DNA of 64,000 bases from Motacilla alba alba (GCF_015832195.1 NC_052017.1:81965801-82029800), one strand, 5' to 3'. Positions 13,199 through 35,600 are shown, counted from the first letter of the stretch. Numbers and translations: made by a program. The notes: generated by a model from the sequence alone, not told the origin.

Positions 13199-13233
13199 TG
13201 TATCTGTATCTGTATCTGTATCTGTATCTGTAT
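13199..13233. repeat. Hexanucleotide microsatellite (TGTATC) x 5.8
   Basis: Five perfect TGTATC units at 13199-13228 are followed by a partial TGTAT. The tract lies at the upstream shoulder of the CpG island. It produces meaningless CICICI or VSVSVS runs in the spurious open frames that cross it. Repeat number is likely variable between individuals. Confidence 0.95.
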
Positions 13234-13441
13234 TAATCTCCATGATAAGGTCCTCCCGAACGCCCGTGCCCTTGGCAGCAGCTCTCCCGCCGATGCCCGG
13301 AGCCCCGCGCTCCCCGCACGCCGAGTGCATCCCCACCGGTGCCGGCATCATAGCCACAGCCGCGCCCTGTGCCCGGCCCGGCACACGGCGCTTCCCGCAG
13401 CCTCCCCGGCGCTCAGGGAGTTAACCGGGCCGGGGCGGGGC

Positions 13442-13544
13442 GGTGCCGCCGCTGGCGGGAGGTGGCTCGGCCGGGCGTCCCGCAGCCCGTCCGGGAACAG
13501 CGAGCCGCCCTCTTCGTTTCCCAGCGGCGGATCCCGCTGCCCCG
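13442..13544 (+). other. UPP1: Candidate UPP1 non-coding first exon (approximate start)
   Basis: The sequence CCCCG|GTGAGA at 13544/13545 is a good splice donor inside the CpG island and just downstream of the GC box. The next exon, at 16085, has 13 non-coding bases before the start codon, so at least one upstream non-coding exon is expected. A second donor, CAGCAGG|GTAAAA at 13787/13788, is an alternative. The transcription start was placed just after the GC box by guess. Confidence 0.4.
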
Positions 13545-13977
13545 GTGAGAACCGCGTCCCGCCGTGCGCCCCGGCAGCCCGCGGTCCGCTGCCGGGTGGA
13601 TGGCGGGGTGCCCGCCGTGTCTCTCACCCCCGGTGGCCGGACCGCGTGGGCGGAGAGTGGCCGGGGAAGGGGGGGCGACGGACGCGGGCGTGGGTCCGGT
13701 CGGTGCCGCGGCGTCCGGCGGAGGGGGCCGCTTGCTCTGTCTGCGGAGCCGGGGGACCGCTCCGCCAGCAGCGAAGGGACCAGCAGGGTAAAAACAATTT
13801 GGCAGCGACTTCAGCTTTTCCTGATGATGGACGAGCACCGAACAAGAGCTTTTCCCTGTAGAAACCGTTGACTGTGGGCTTCCTTCAAAAATGAGGGATG
13901 TCGGGGAGAAATGAGAGATGGCAATTATAGTGTATTCTGCATGGGTTTAAAGCATCAGTCTGAGGATTTAGATGCTT

Positions 13978-14200
13978 AGATGAGATATTAGGAAAAAATC
14001 ATTCATTGTGAGGATGGTGAGACACTGAAACAGGTTGCCCAGGGAAGTTGTGGATGCCCTATCTCTGGCAGTGTTAAAGGACAGGCTATATGGAGCTCTG
14101 AGCAGTTTGGTCTGGTAAAAGGTGCTTTTGCCTATGACCAAAGGATTGGAACCAGCTGATCTTTAGGGTTCCTTCCAACCCAAACCATTCCAGGATGTGC
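13978..14200 (+). mobile_element. CR1 LINE, short 3' fragment
   Basis: About 220 bases match the CR1 3' end: 'agatattaggaaaaaat', 'gagacactgaaacaggttgc', 'ccagggaagttgtggatgcc', 'ttccttccaacccaaaccat'. It lies in the first UPP1 intron, some 200 bases beyond the CpG island, in sense orientation, and is heavily 5'-truncated. Confidence 0.88.
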
Positions 14201-16084
14201 ATATACCTTAAAACAGGCTGTGTCCTTTCTTTATCTGAGTCCTGCTGGTATCACGTTATTGTTGAATGTCAGTTTTAACTCTGGCTGAAGAAGACTGCAG
14301 AAACTTTTGACATGTCTGTAAAAATTTCCATTTGGTTAGACAGCGTGAGAGTTTTGTGGTTTTACATTAACTGACAGCTTGTTGGCTGTTATCTGATTGC
14401 TGTCAGGGTCTGCCATGGGAAAGCTGCTTTATGCTTGCTCCTTCCTTCAATTCCTGCCAGGACACCTCCAGCTGGGTGCTCTTGAGGGGGTAAGGTGGAC
14501 CTTTGGACTGTCAGAACTTTGTTCTCAGCTTTTTGAAGTGTGTTCTCTTGTGTACTTGTGTACCTGTGTCAAGTGTATCTGTGATTACTTAGGGGATCAG
14601 AACCCAGAACACTTAACAATCTTGTGGATGCTTAATACTATGAACAAGAGCTGAATGAATATCCTTGGTTTATTTGCAGCCATTTATCTTCTTGCTACCT
14701 AAAAATCACTTTTCTGTTTCTTCTTCCTAGCTTCTAACTCCTCTTTATCAGGACTCGTGGCACTGTCAGAAGAAATGATGTATTTTTCCTGTAATATGTG
14801 TGGTATGTGGTGTTGCTCAGTAGTAGCTGATTATACTTCATACCACCATAAGGAAGTGTAGTTGATTATAAATGCAACTTTTATACTTCCCCTCCTTGAC
14901 CATAGAAGGTTGCATACATTTAGTATACCTACTACCTGTGAATTTGTGTCTACTTAATAAAGGTTGATATTTTCAATGAAGAAAATGAATTGTCCTTATA
15001 AATTTTAATACATTTCCATTATTCAGTGGCTTTTAACAGGGAGGTCTCTTGCTTATTTTGTTAGGTTGTGCACTTCATTGGAAAATCACATATGATGTAA
15101 TTCTGTTGCAAGGTTGATTTCTTCCTGTTTCCTTGTGGTGTAATCTTGGGGTTTTTAAGGATTACAGTCCTGTCTCTGTTATAATCTCTTTGCTGTCAGG
15201 CCCTTCTTAATGGAGGGTTGAGCAAAATGTTATGATTCAATACTTCCCATAAGGGCATTCCCAGAAAGTATCAACTTCAGCACGTAGCCTTAGTCACTTC
15301 TGCAAATAATAACGAATTAATCATCCTATAATTATAATTCTGTCCTTGGACCAGCATGAAAGCCTCAGTGATATATTTGTCTATTTAAATGTAAAGAAAA
15401 ATGCAGCAGGGAGAAGATTTTGCTTATAGGCTAAGGTAATGGATCAGAAAAAAAGGTATTCAGGATAGATGATAAGCTGGAGACCTGTGGCTTTTTGAAG
15501 TCGTGTTTTAGTTTCATGCTCCTTGTTTTATGCTGGAGAAAGAAGTGCTCTTAAGGTCAGTAGGAGGAGTTTAATGAGGAAGACATTATGACTAAGATGC
15601 TTCCTGGACTTGGGTTTAGGCGTCTGCTACCTAGAGCTGAGCTTTGGAGACCTGGAGCCAAAGGTGGAAGGGGAGTGAAGCTGGTTCGGCAGTCACTGTT
15701 GTTGGGAGGTATGGAGGAAAGAGGGTGATTTAGTTAGCAATGAGACTTGCCTCTCTGTGGCTGGGGAACCTGCAGCTATTCACCCCACCAGAACAGAGGT
15801 AGTGGTGAGTTGGGAGTTGCAATAGCAAGGGATTAATTTAGGCTTGGGGGTTTGAAAGTGGTGATGCTCAGCTGTGTGTAAAAATTGTAGATTCTCATTT
15901 TGCTCCTTTTGCTCCAGTTATAAAAGCTGTAGTGTGGCTGGATTATTTGGGGAATTTAATATTCATGGTAGTTATCATCAATACAGAAAATTTCTCTCTC
16001 TGTTAGTGCTTCCAGCTTTACAGGTGGGACTCTTCTGATGCACTTTTCCTTTTTTTGTAATTATTTTTTAAAATATAATTCTAG
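14201..16084 (+). other. UPP1 first intron, remainder
   Basis: No exon or repeat recognised. An 85-codon open frame at 14397-14654 shows no known domain and no splice match to UPP1. The segment 15600-15850 is somewhat more GC-rich, without an identifiable element. Confidence 0.55.
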
Positions 16085-16097
16085 GTATAAGACATTC

Positions 16098-24655
<8,558 letters not shown>

Positions 24656-25165
24656 AATATCCATCTTGTGTTTTAGAGAAGGAGAAGGCCTTTGTACAGG
24701 TCTGGTCATGGTTATGACTTCTGTGCTTTACAGGTCTTTTGCCTCAGAATAACTTACAGCATTCCGTGTGTCGGGGGAAGTTAATCATTTATGTCACTGT
24801 TCTTTGGGAACTAAATGTGCTTAAGGACTTCACTTAAGTTTTGCTTAGTTATGCATTGCTGGATAGAAAACTCACTTTTCTGCAAATGGGAAAGTGGATC
24901 TGTTGTGAAGGACAAGCCTGTGATAATATATGAAAGAGCTTTATTTATGTCTGCTCCCAAAGAAAAACTAGAGAGAAAATCAAACTTTATGGCCAAGTAT
25001 GTGTATACCAGCAAACTAACTTAAAAATTCAAATAATTCTCTTATTGTTATAAAAATATATTAGTTATAATTGTCTTTGTTTCTTCACTTGTAAAGAAAA
25101 TTTGAAGAGAATGCAGGTTTTTTTTTTTGCAGACTTTGACAAATAAACAATACTATTTTCATATA
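24656..25165 (+). terminator. UPP1: UPP1 3' UTR with candidate poly(A) signal
   Basis: The first clear AATAAA after the stop is at 25142-25147, giving a 3' UTR of about 0.5 kb. Later AATAAA hexamers exist (for example near 26411), so a longer UTR is possible. The two overlapping short open frames at 24811-25024 are not coding. Confidence 0.45.
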
Positions 25166-28100
25166 TTAAAATTTCATGAAATTGCAAAGTGTGGGACTGA
25201 AGTTTCTAAGCATTAAGGACTTGACACTGAGCTGTTGAATAGCTGTACTGCCTAGATACTAATCCAGCAATATTTTAACTAAAGAATTGAATCAATACCC
25301 GGGAAATATTTATGCATTAAGTAATTTTGCATTGAGGTACTAGCAATCTTTTGCTGAAACAAGACTCCGGCTTATGAAGAGGAACCGAAGGCATTTGGGA
25401 GGTGCACAGCACGTTCACAGGCCTGTATTATGGTAGCCCTTTTCTTTTCTTGCTTTTACTTTGTTTCTTTTTTTTTTTTAAATTGGTATTAATCTCCATT
25501 CTCAGGACGTAACACTCACTGTTGCAATGGTTCCCAGTTCTTCTGAAGAACTGGAGTATACCTCTTAGTGGTACATGCCATCAAAACCCCTTCTGCAATT
25601 GCAGTTTTTTCCGCTAACGTTGGCCTAAGTGTTTGGGTTTTTTTTTTATTTTTAAATCATTCTCCTTGCTGCTTTGCTGCTGTGGTTTGAATGTAAACAC
25701 GTGGTCAGTTAAAGAAAATGTGTTTATCTCTTTTTCTTTTTTTTAAAATTTTTTTATTTTCCTTTCTACTGCAGTGGGGAATGGTCCAGTCCTAGCAGGG
25801 GTCACGGGTCAAAAAGTCTGAATAAGCTCTCAGAACAGTTCTGGCTGACCCAGCAAATGAGATTTTCTTTGTGAGAATTGCAGTCTGCAATGCTGTTAAC
25901 AAGCACAAGAGTTAAAACTATAAGAGAGGGATGTTAGTAGTAGGCACAGTCACCAAGTGACAGAGACTGGAAACGATGTGATGAAAAGATTAAAAAAGAA
26001 GGGTGACTCGTGAACAGGAAATTGCCAATGAGCATCAGTCTCCCTAAATTTGATGAGTCTTTAAGCTGGGAAAAATATTAGTAACTTTTACAAAGTTACG
26101 ATCTAATCTTCTGTTAATTTTCAAGCCACATTTTCTTATGATCAGGATATACAGTGAAGGTAATTTTTCAGAGAAACTATTTTTTTTCCCTATGCTTAGG
26201 GCAAGGAGAGAAGTGGGGATGGCTCCACATTTTGTTTGAACTGTTTCTACTTTATTAAAAAAAAATTAAAAAAACCCCTGTGTTTAACTAAACCTAACCA
26301 AGCCTGGTGCTTGCCTAGGCATTGTGTGAAGTCTGTGAGGCCCTTTGGGAAACATGCAACAAAGCACATCTTTTCTCTCCAAGATCCTGTTCTCGAAACA
26401 GCAACAAGGAAATAAAAATGAGATCACGTCAGTGTGTGCTGCACTTTATGATGAAGGAAGTCTTACACCAAATTGACTGGCATGGGTTTGGATGAGACAG
26501 TTTGCTGTTGTATAAGAAATTCTTAATAAGAAGGACCTAAAGAGACAAAAAAAAAATGCTTTGCCTAGAAAACAAGCACTTAATGTAACTCTGTGGATCT
26601 CTGGGGAAGCATATTACTACAGTTGTCCTGAACGACAACAATCTTAAATGATGTGATCTGTCTTTTTAAAGGAAGGACAGAATGAATCTGGGAACTTGTT
26701 TAAAAGAATTATTGTAATAGTGTGTGCTGTAAAATGAAACCAAAAAGTTATTATATTTACAGTCAAATAATGTAGGCACTTCTATTCTGAAAACTCATAT
26801 GAAAACTCTCATGTGCTAGCTGCTAAAATAAAAATGGTCTTGTATCCTGGCCAAGCTGGAGATAAGGGTCATGCGTTCGTGGAGTGAGGCAACTATTGTA
26901 TTAAATCAATAGCCAAGACCCTGGCAGAAGCCTCTGAAAGATGAGACATTAACCGTTTGCCTGTATGTCCTTCCTCCTTCCCACTGTTCCTTAGGACACT
27001 GTACATTTCTTTCTGCTAAAAGATTTACTTCTGTGCTTCCCACCACATGAAGTAAAGGGACCTATGAAAGCTTAAATTTAGAAGTCAAAGGGTACCCAGT
27101 ATCCTCCTGTTTCTGCTGTTCCCCCTCCTCTGATGCTGTGTTCCTAATGCAAGAGGTCACTCTACAGACACATCTGACACGCAATAAAATACCTTTCCTG
27201 ACTTCGGAGGAAACTTTCCTGACTTCAGAATATTACACTGATAAGAACAATTGTATTTTCCCTTACGACTGCTACTGGACAGGGAGATAAAGAAGTGAGT
27301 CACTTGTGTGCATCCGGCCGAGAAGTGACCTTTCTGTAGGCTTTACGGAGAGTTATACAATATTTACAGGTTTTATATGCAAGTCAATTGTTCAATATAC
27401 CCATTATCAGTCTTTCTGTAGAACATGAATCAGGAATCAAAGTGGTGATATTTTAAAAAACATATGTGGTGTTACATATATGCTCAACATTACATAATGC
27501 AGTGTCTCCTAGTAGATTTACAAATCCTGCAAACTCCAGAAACCCATTTCAAATCGAGGGCCTGCTGTGGTTCTCTGTGCCATCCTGTACCTAGCAAAAT
27601 AATATACAATCCATTTAATCCAGGGGTCAGAAGGAATAAATGCAAAGAAGGAATGCATAAGATATGAATAGAGTGGAAGCAGGAGGGGAGAAAAAAGTGG
27701 TTCCTACGACTGGTTTGTTCTGTGATTCATGGTGTTCTGGCCTATTCCTACCATTTTATTAAAGAAATGGTTGAGATCATAATGAAGACAGCCTATAATG
27801 CAATGGTTTTACATTTGCAAGAGATTGAAAAAGAGCAGGAACTCAGACAGTGACTTGAAGGAGTGGATTTTTATTTCTGGCATCTTGATGTATTTCAGAG
27901 AAGGGTTTCCTCTAAAGGAAGGTATGAGAAATCCTGAAAAGGAACATTATGGAATGATCTATGTCCACAAGTAGTTAGACAACAAATTTTTTTATCTGTC
28001 CTTTAAAAACCTAGAGAAATAATTTGATAATTTGAATATTTCTTGAAAATATATACATGTAAATAAGCAACATGTTTTTCTAACATTCTTCTTTGTAAAG

Positions 28101-31100
28101 GATTTTCAGTGCATTGTGCAACAAAACTGGATTTTTTTCAAGTCAAGATCTCAATACATACTCCTAAATAAAATGTTTATATGGTTGAATCAGGAGTGTA
28201 TTTAATTTCCATTGACAAGACAGGTGAAAGAAAACCAAAGCAGCAAATTGGGCTTTGGGGATTGGATCTGCGTGCAACAACTGAATACAAGAAGGCACAG
28301 TAGTGTGATTTGATGTTACTATTATGGTTTGCTACAAAATGTTGAGGTTTGCTTTTCCTGAAAGTTTGTCAGTCTTTGAGTGACTAAAAGTCATGTTTTA
28401 TCTTTCTAAAATAATTACCATTTAATATTATACTCCAGAGTATGGATTAAATTACAAGTCCAGAAAGTCTTCTGCTGAAGAGAAAGGAGGTTGCTGAACA
28501 GAGCAATATTAAATCTGAAACTCTGTGGTACAATAATAGAAGAAAGAGTAATGCTGACAGATACAGTGCTTTTGCTTGGGCTACAAACAAAGTGAAGCAG
28601 CAGCAAAAGAGACAAGAGCTGGTTTTACATGACACATGAGCCTGATTCCAGACGCTTCTTCTTGGTGCTGAGCTTGTAGCTGTGAGAAAATTTTCAATTT
28701 CCTATCCATCATTTCATGAGAGAAAACTTCCTAGAACTCCCCAGAAGCTCAAACAAACTACCAGCCTCCTTGGGAGATTGGGTCTGTTTTGTTGGTTTAA
28801 CACATAGCTCCATTTCAATCAGCCTCATTATTTGACCTGGCCCACAACTAACATTTTTCATCAGGCCCTAACTTTGCACACACGAAGCGTCTCCCAGGAA
28901 AGATGCTACTAATTGATGTCATCCTGCAGGCACTTTGTCTGAACACAGGTCTGGCCCATGTAAATATTTACAAGTAGTACTCCTGTTAATGTTAAAAGGA
29001 AAGCCTTGTGATCACTTAATAAACCTTGTGAAAGAAGTGGTGGGTGGTGATAGGAAAATAGGTTCGTTTGCCAGATTCCCAGCCATCATTCTCACATCAT
29101 CTGACTGCATTCCTGTCCATACCAAACAGAATTGTTGGCTCCCGGGCTTCAACCTATTTAACATATAAAATTATGTTTCTTTGAAAGTGCTTGCCAGCCT
29201 ACTCTAATTACATTGTATTAAAACTGTAGGCTAGACGTGGCGTGTTGATGGTATGATATTATAAAGCAGTCAAGTTGGATGCTGGCAGGAGGTTTTCTGC
29301 CTTTTCAGCCCCAGTGATTTTGGATAACTTGTATATTATAAAAGTAAAGTTTTGAGTTAAAACTGAGGCAAAGCCTGCTAAAGCTAAGCAGAAGCAAAAA
29401 AAGGGCAGGTCACTCTGTCTTGTCTTTACTCAAAGACCCAATTCTGAGTCTGTTTTTGTTTCCATTCCAGAAGGAGTGAGTGGAGCATATGATGAAATCC
29501 ATGCCTTTCTAATTTGCCCTACAATATTCAAGATGTTGCTGTTGACTACAGCCACTTTGTCAAGGAACCCTGAAAACATTCAGTTAATATGGCTATTACC
29601 TGTTGTTTATAGCAAAATAATTATATATAGTTAATATAGATATTTAGGGCTGGCACTTGCACAGGATACTGCTTGATGCTCTCCTGATGAAACCTAGGAA
29701 TTCAAAAGAGCTTCCAGGATGGCAGCAATATAGCTGATGTATCTTTCCAAAATATTCATTACTCCAAAATATTCATTACATCATCAATTACAGTTGATTT
29801 TCCTGCCTCTGGGTTTCATTTTCATATTATATCTTTTGTGCCAAGGGTTTGGTTTGGGATTGGGAGTGATGATTTGATTTAATAATTCTCTTATTTCTAT
29901 GACATTCCAAATAATACAATCAAGCTCATAGAATCTGTGTCTTCTAAAATTACTTTTAGAAGTAATTTCCCAGAAGGTCACTGCAGTAATTCTTCTTGGT
30001 GGAATGGATATCTTTTACTTTCTGAAATTTCATTCTAGAAAAGCAGGTCTGCCACTGGAGGACACCAAAAGAGGCAAGACTGAATTTCCATAGGAAGTGA
30101 GAGACTTCTCTAATGAAGTAAGAGACAAATGAAGTCAATGTAACTTGATGGTGAAAGGTGTTTGTCTGTTGAGAGTCTTACATAGTAGAATGGGGAGTCA
30201 GTAATTCATTAGTACTGGACACTAATTGCATACAAAATAGTTGGTTCTGTGAAAATAGTATGCCCCATTTATGAGAATGTAATTATATAGAGCATAATAA
30301 ATTAACACGTCACAGTCGGATGGGCAGAGATTTTGCAGAAAGGCTTGTTCAAAATCATTTGGCAGATGGTTCATGCAAGCTGCTTTAGCTCACACACAGA
30401 CAGAAACTGTCTTCCATATCAGGTGCATTGATAAGTAACTGCTTGTAATTCATAATGCTGAGTAATTTATAACTTTCTACAAATCACATTCTATAGATTC
30501 TGCTCCCTGGCTTTCCAGAATGGCTGTGCGATCCCACACATATTTACAATTAACAGTATTTCAATTTCAGTTCCTGAAAAATATTTGTTTAAAAATACAT
30601 ACTTCGGCTGTGCACAGAATCTGCATCACTGCTACCACAGAATGTCACCTTTGATCCTAGGAAGAAAAATGACTGTCCATGCTCTGAAATAGCAGGCATT
30701 TTAGCACTGCTTGACTGGAAGCAGAAGTGCCATCCAAGTGTGAAGTGGAGCTCCTTGGTAAGGTATTAGTTAATCCTGTCTCAAAGGTACATATGTGCTT
30801 CGGGTCATTCAGGTAAACATTAAACTATTTAGCTGTTTTGTATGTCCTGAGGACTTTCACATTTCTATTTGGACTGAATGATTACTTCAGTAATTTTTCA
30901 GTCTCAGAGCAGAGAATATAAAAGGAAAACCCACTATATTTAAGAAATGAAGGTGTTTAGCTAGTTGTATTCTGCCATGACTTCATCAGTGATTTCTGCT
31001 TTTTGGGAGGGGATTTTGACGAGTACGTAAAATTGATGAATTCATGACACCTACTTAGTCTGTTTTTTTTCTCTATTCCTTGAACCATAGAAAAGGTAAA

Positions 31101-32629
31101 AATTAAAAGAGAAATTTGCACCATTTCAAATAGAGACATTTTAACAGACTAATCAGTCAGTTTCCCAGGAAGTGGAGTAACTAAGTTTAGAATGTGCTCT
31201 GAAGGGTCAAAACTGATGCTGGCTGACCCAAATCCAAAGCCTGGAAAAGGGAAGCTAAGGCACCCAACACTAGCTGATCCTCATCTCATAGAAACTGGCT
31301 CAACTAATTAGACCTGCAGATGTGCAGTTGTTCCTTGCAGAAGAAGCAGATTTATTAACTTTTAAAATTGCTGCCTTGGCTTAAATCTAATGGAAGTTGG
31401 ATTCCTCTTTGATGACTTCTGTATCCAAAAAGTTTTTGTATTTTGAGAGATTTTACTCTTAATGGGGAAAAATAGCTATGAGTGTTAGGGTGTGTCTTTC
31501 ACTCAATAGGAATACATTTGTAGAAAGTGCAATGATGCAATTTACTCAGCAATAATAAGAAGTAAAGAATATCTGTTAAGGCATCATGCTGTCCTCTGTG
31601 TGTGTGTGAGAATCATGACTGAGATTCTAGGTGGTTTGAATTACCTTATATAATGGCTGTATTATATGTGTCTATTGACCATAAGAGAGAGCTTTTGGGG
31701 ATCAGATTCTTAGGCAATTCATTTGTGTAAAATAAAAAAAACCTGAAAGTTTACTCCTCTGCTCACAGTGTCATTCTGGGCGGGTTGGGTGGTCATCCTC
31801 TGCATCACCAGATTCCTGCTGGGTCTCCCACTGGCTCTGCTACCACAGGTTTTCACATGCTCCCCTTCTGCAGAAAAAAATGCTCTCCCACCTCTTTGCT
31901 GAAGGAACTGCTGCTGTAAGACTGGTTTTCATCCCAGGTGGCATGTGGCAATTGATTAACAAAGTTTTTTATTGTTGGAATATTCCCTCTCTATGTAGGT
32001 AAAGGAGAATGAAATGTCAGACATACACACTCCACAAGAGAAAATTCAACAGTCATCTGATGATGCATTGGGACCACTACAGTGCTAGATGTGTACTTAT
32101 AAGGATGTTCTAGAAGCATACTGACATTTTTAGGGCTATGTCATGAAACAGAGCTATTTTCCTATTTATTTTTCTACTATTATTTTTTTCAAAAATATAA
32201 GCATCTGCAAACAGACAGACATAAACACTAAAGTGACAAAAAATCACAAAACTTTGCAAAAAGATAAATGTGTGTTACATATTCTTTCCCCACCCCCTCA
32301 TTTTTTGCATCCATTTTTATTCCAGAAAAGTAGAAACAAGTGCAGAATGTATGCAGTGGAGTAAAGCAGCCTGAAGGCATTTCTATAAACCCATCCCCTT
32401 ACTGTTCATTGCACTGAGAAGAAAAACAGAAAGATGAGATTCCTCAACGAAAGCAAAACAAGAGGCAGAAACATAATCTCATATTTTCTGAAGAAGCAGG
32501 CAAATCTCCTGCCCTATTCACTAGTGCTGGAATTAATCAGCTTCTGAATAATACGTTTGCACTGCTTGGTGAGATGATTCTGAGTTAGAAAGTCCACTCT
32601 GCAAGTGGATGAAGGAAAGAAAAGAAGAT
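25166..32629. other. Intergenic UPP1-ABCA13
   Basis: About 7.5 kb of AT-rich DNA with no splice-supported exon, no CR1 and no other repeat family recognised. Small direct repeats occur at 27197-27234 and 29746-29779. The final few hundred bases presumably include the ABCA13 promoter and 5' UTR. There is no CpG island and I could not place a transcription start. Confidence 0.6.
29746..29779. repeat. Tandem duplication, 17-base unit x 2
   Basis: TCCAAAATATTCATTAC occurs twice head to tail, at 29746-29762 and 29763-29779, without a mismatch. Confidence 0.9.
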
Positions 32630-32698
32630 ATGGGGCACGCTATACACCAATTCAAGGCTCTGTTTTGGAAAAATTGGCTCTGCCGTGTGAGGCAACCG
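32630..32698 (+). CDS. ABCA13: ABCA13 first coding exon
   Basis: ATG at 32630-32632 opens 69 bases, 23 codons: [20 protein letters not shown] then RQP, followed by GTGAGT. The human start is [20 protein letters not shown]. The LLWKNW motif just before the first membrane helix is typical of ABCA transporters. This tiny exon is too short to show as an open frame and was found by motif. Confidence 0.95.
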
Positions 32699-35600
32699 GT
32701 GAGTGTTTGAAAATAATTAAAAAAGGAATATTTAAATTTTTTTAGTATCTGGAAATATTAGTATTAGTATTTAGCATTGGAAAGAGTGTGTCTATTGATG
32801 TTCCCTTTTCACTGCAGATTGTTAAGGACAGGCTGGCTGCAAGTGGTTCTTGTTTTGCATTTTGTCACCTAATTGTTGAAAACACAAGTAGAGAATGTGT
32901 TGTTTTAGTTCTAAAATGGCTGAATGGAGCAATGCTCCCCAGTTTGCTAATGAGACAAATGTCATAAAAGTTTTAAAGAGCCACTTCTTATCTTTTCATT
33001 AACATTAGATACTAGCAGTGCTGGTTAGCAATGGCAAGGGAGAAAATTAATTTTCTTCATATTACAGGTACTTATAGGTAATGTAAGAAAGCTTGCATGA
33101 CTGTGATCAAAGTCTAGATACAGGGCATGTGTTGTGTATTAAAAATTGCATAAACTTCCTAATTTCCTTTCTTATCTGCTCTCCAAAGCCTAATTTAACC
33201 TTTCAAATTCCAATATTCAAAATAATGTGGCAGCTGCTTCAACAGACGTCAAAATCAAAATGATGAAAATTAGGTATGAGATGTCTTTTACCTTTACTGT
33301 GATGGAAAAAATCTTTTAGGATAGAAGAAAGTGAATTTTCTCAAGTCGGAGAACATTTTTTGTGGGAAAAAAAAATCTCACTTCAATTAATAGTTTCACA
33401 CATATTTCACTTATGATCTATAATGATGTAGGGATTTGCAGTGAAGCATGTTGGCTGCTTTGGATAAGATTATTTCAATAAAATAAGCACACAGTTTTCA
33501 GTTTCAGAAATATTTAGCCTCAATAAAATAGTGATTTAGAAAGGAATTTCTTCCCCAAAGTAACGAAAGTGATGTTTTCTAATATAAAATATACTTTTGG
33601 GGGAAGGATGCTGTTGGTCATATTCTTCTCCATGCCTGAACAGTTCTTATATTCAATCAGTGTGCATCAAGTGGCTTCTCTGTGTCTCCTGTTTTCATAT
33701 TTCTCTTCTTGTTCTGTGTGGTGTTCCCTCATATATTTCTGAAAGAAAAAAATCTTAATTCATATAATTTGTAAGTTTGTCTAATTGGTAGATTTCCTGA
33801 ATAGAGAACTCACTGAGAAGCAGACTTCTCCAAACCAGGAATTACAAGGGTGGTCCAGAGCAAACTTCACTCTGTCTTTTGAGAGGCAGAAACTGCCATG
33901 GGGAACTTGCAAAACCTCCTTGTGTGCTATTGTGCAAGCACTGAGCTGGGAAGGTGCTCCATCTGCAGTACAGGAGGAGAAATCCAGGTGGATCATCCAG
34001 CTATGCAGAGGTGGTGAGACCCTTGTGAATCTGAAGAGAAAAGCACCTCCTGAAAGATCTGATGTGCTTCAGCTCTGTTCCGTATCATGTAGATCTGTCT
34101 GTATAAGACAATTTTCTCCTCATGGCTATTTATCAGCAGTTAGAGCGGAAGAGAAGCGAGGGCTGTTGAACTAGCAAAGTGTCCTGAGTGCCATGTGGCA
34201 TTAGTCAATATTACACAGTGAAGGGGCTGAGACGGATGTAAGAGTTCTGGAAGGAACAAGTCTTGTGACTGAAATTCAGATTGGCATCAGCAGCTTCTAT
34301 CAACATGATTCAAAGGCAGGACAGGTTCTTTTCTATGTTTTGACTTGTTGGAGTTTGAAATTGCTGTTGTGCCAAAGACACAGTCTCATTTCTGTTTTCA
34401 GAAGGTTTTACTTCAGAACTACAGATTCTAGAAGCTCAGGGCCTACACACTACCAGGCTACTTTAGTTTTCTATTACTGCATTTCTTAACTATCATTTAA
34501 ATATTGTTTATTGCCATCCAAATTTATAGCTGGGTAAAGGATGAAATGTGATTCCCAAATTCTGATGCCCTTATTTAGAGGATAATTAGAATTAAAATCA
34601 GCTGGGTCCTAAATCTCTGTTACCAAAACTCACCATTCCTCCCAGGTGCATCTCCCCAGAGTTTTATGAGCTCTCAGGCTCCAGTTCCCCTTAGTACCTG
34701 GGCAAAGCAGCTGTGCAAGGACTGCAATCCTGCAATGTCACAAATACTCTTTCCTTGGACCTTCTGTGGGCACTTTTTCTATTTGAACACAAGTAAGCCT
34801 TATACAGCAGCATTACTTTCCCACGATTACAACAAATAACTTACTTGTTAAGATCAGTTTTGCATGCTTAATGCCTGCAGCGTGCTGGTGTTTCATTGCG
34901 TCCTCCAACCTGCTGTTTCCTCTGCAGCTGTCTTCTCAGTTCTTATCCCAAATTCCTGTCATCAGGAGCAGCAGTCCCTATCCAAGCAGAACCCTCCTCC
35001 CATAGACTATGCCAGAGATAGCAGGGCTGTATTTGACCCTCACTCCTGCTCAGCCTTAGCCCAGGCTCCCAGCAGAGCCTGTTGCCTTGCCAGGGCACTG
35101 CCGGCCAGGCCTTTCCTGACAAGGGCCCTGCTGCCCTGGCACCCTCCTGGCTCCCTGCCCTTCAGGAGCAGCTGGCTCGTGCTGTGCCCCGGCTGCCAGC
35201 TGGGCTTGCCCTGAGCCCTGAACTGGCACCAGGGAGCCCAGCCTGTGGCTGTCCAGGCCCTTCCCCTATAAACCCCTCTGGAGTTCCAGTCTCCCACCCC
35301 TCACCTGAACTTCTTGAGGGACCTTCCCCCAGCCACTGACTGTGGGCTCTTATGGTGGTCATGTGTGCCCCCAGGGACAGCTGGACCCTTTCCAGCCCCT
35401 CCTGGGCAGCCAGGTGACATCCTCTCCCAAGTCTCTTCTGCAGTGCCCCTTCCTTCAGCTGCTGCAGCTGTCTCCATTCCCCAGAGAGAGCCCACGGATA
35501 CTCTGCAGCAATGGCTCTGCTCCACAGCAAGGCCCTCCATCTGACGCCAGACTGGAGGAATGGGGATGAATATGCCAAGGAGGGGAGGATGCTGTCAGAC

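Larger units (their letters stand above)
13080..13790 (+). promoter_or_regulatory. UPP1: CpG island, probable UPP1 promoter
   Basis: Base composition rises sharply and CpG is dense, unlike the AT-rich flanks. A GC box (GGGGCGGGGC) lies at 13432-13441. There is no TATA box at an obvious position. It sits about 2.3 kb upstream of the exon carrying the UPP1 start codon, as expected for a housekeeping-type promoter with a non-coding first exon. Long open frames on both strands here (up to 309 codons at 12932-13861) arise because stop codons are rare in GC-rich DNA; I give them no weight. Confidence 0.75.

Noticed and set aside
12932..13861. 309-codon plus-strand open frame and several overlapping frames on both strands
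   Set aside because: They lie across the CpG island where stop codons are rare, cross the TGTATC repeat, and show no protein similarity. All six frames look equally open, as expected from composition alone.
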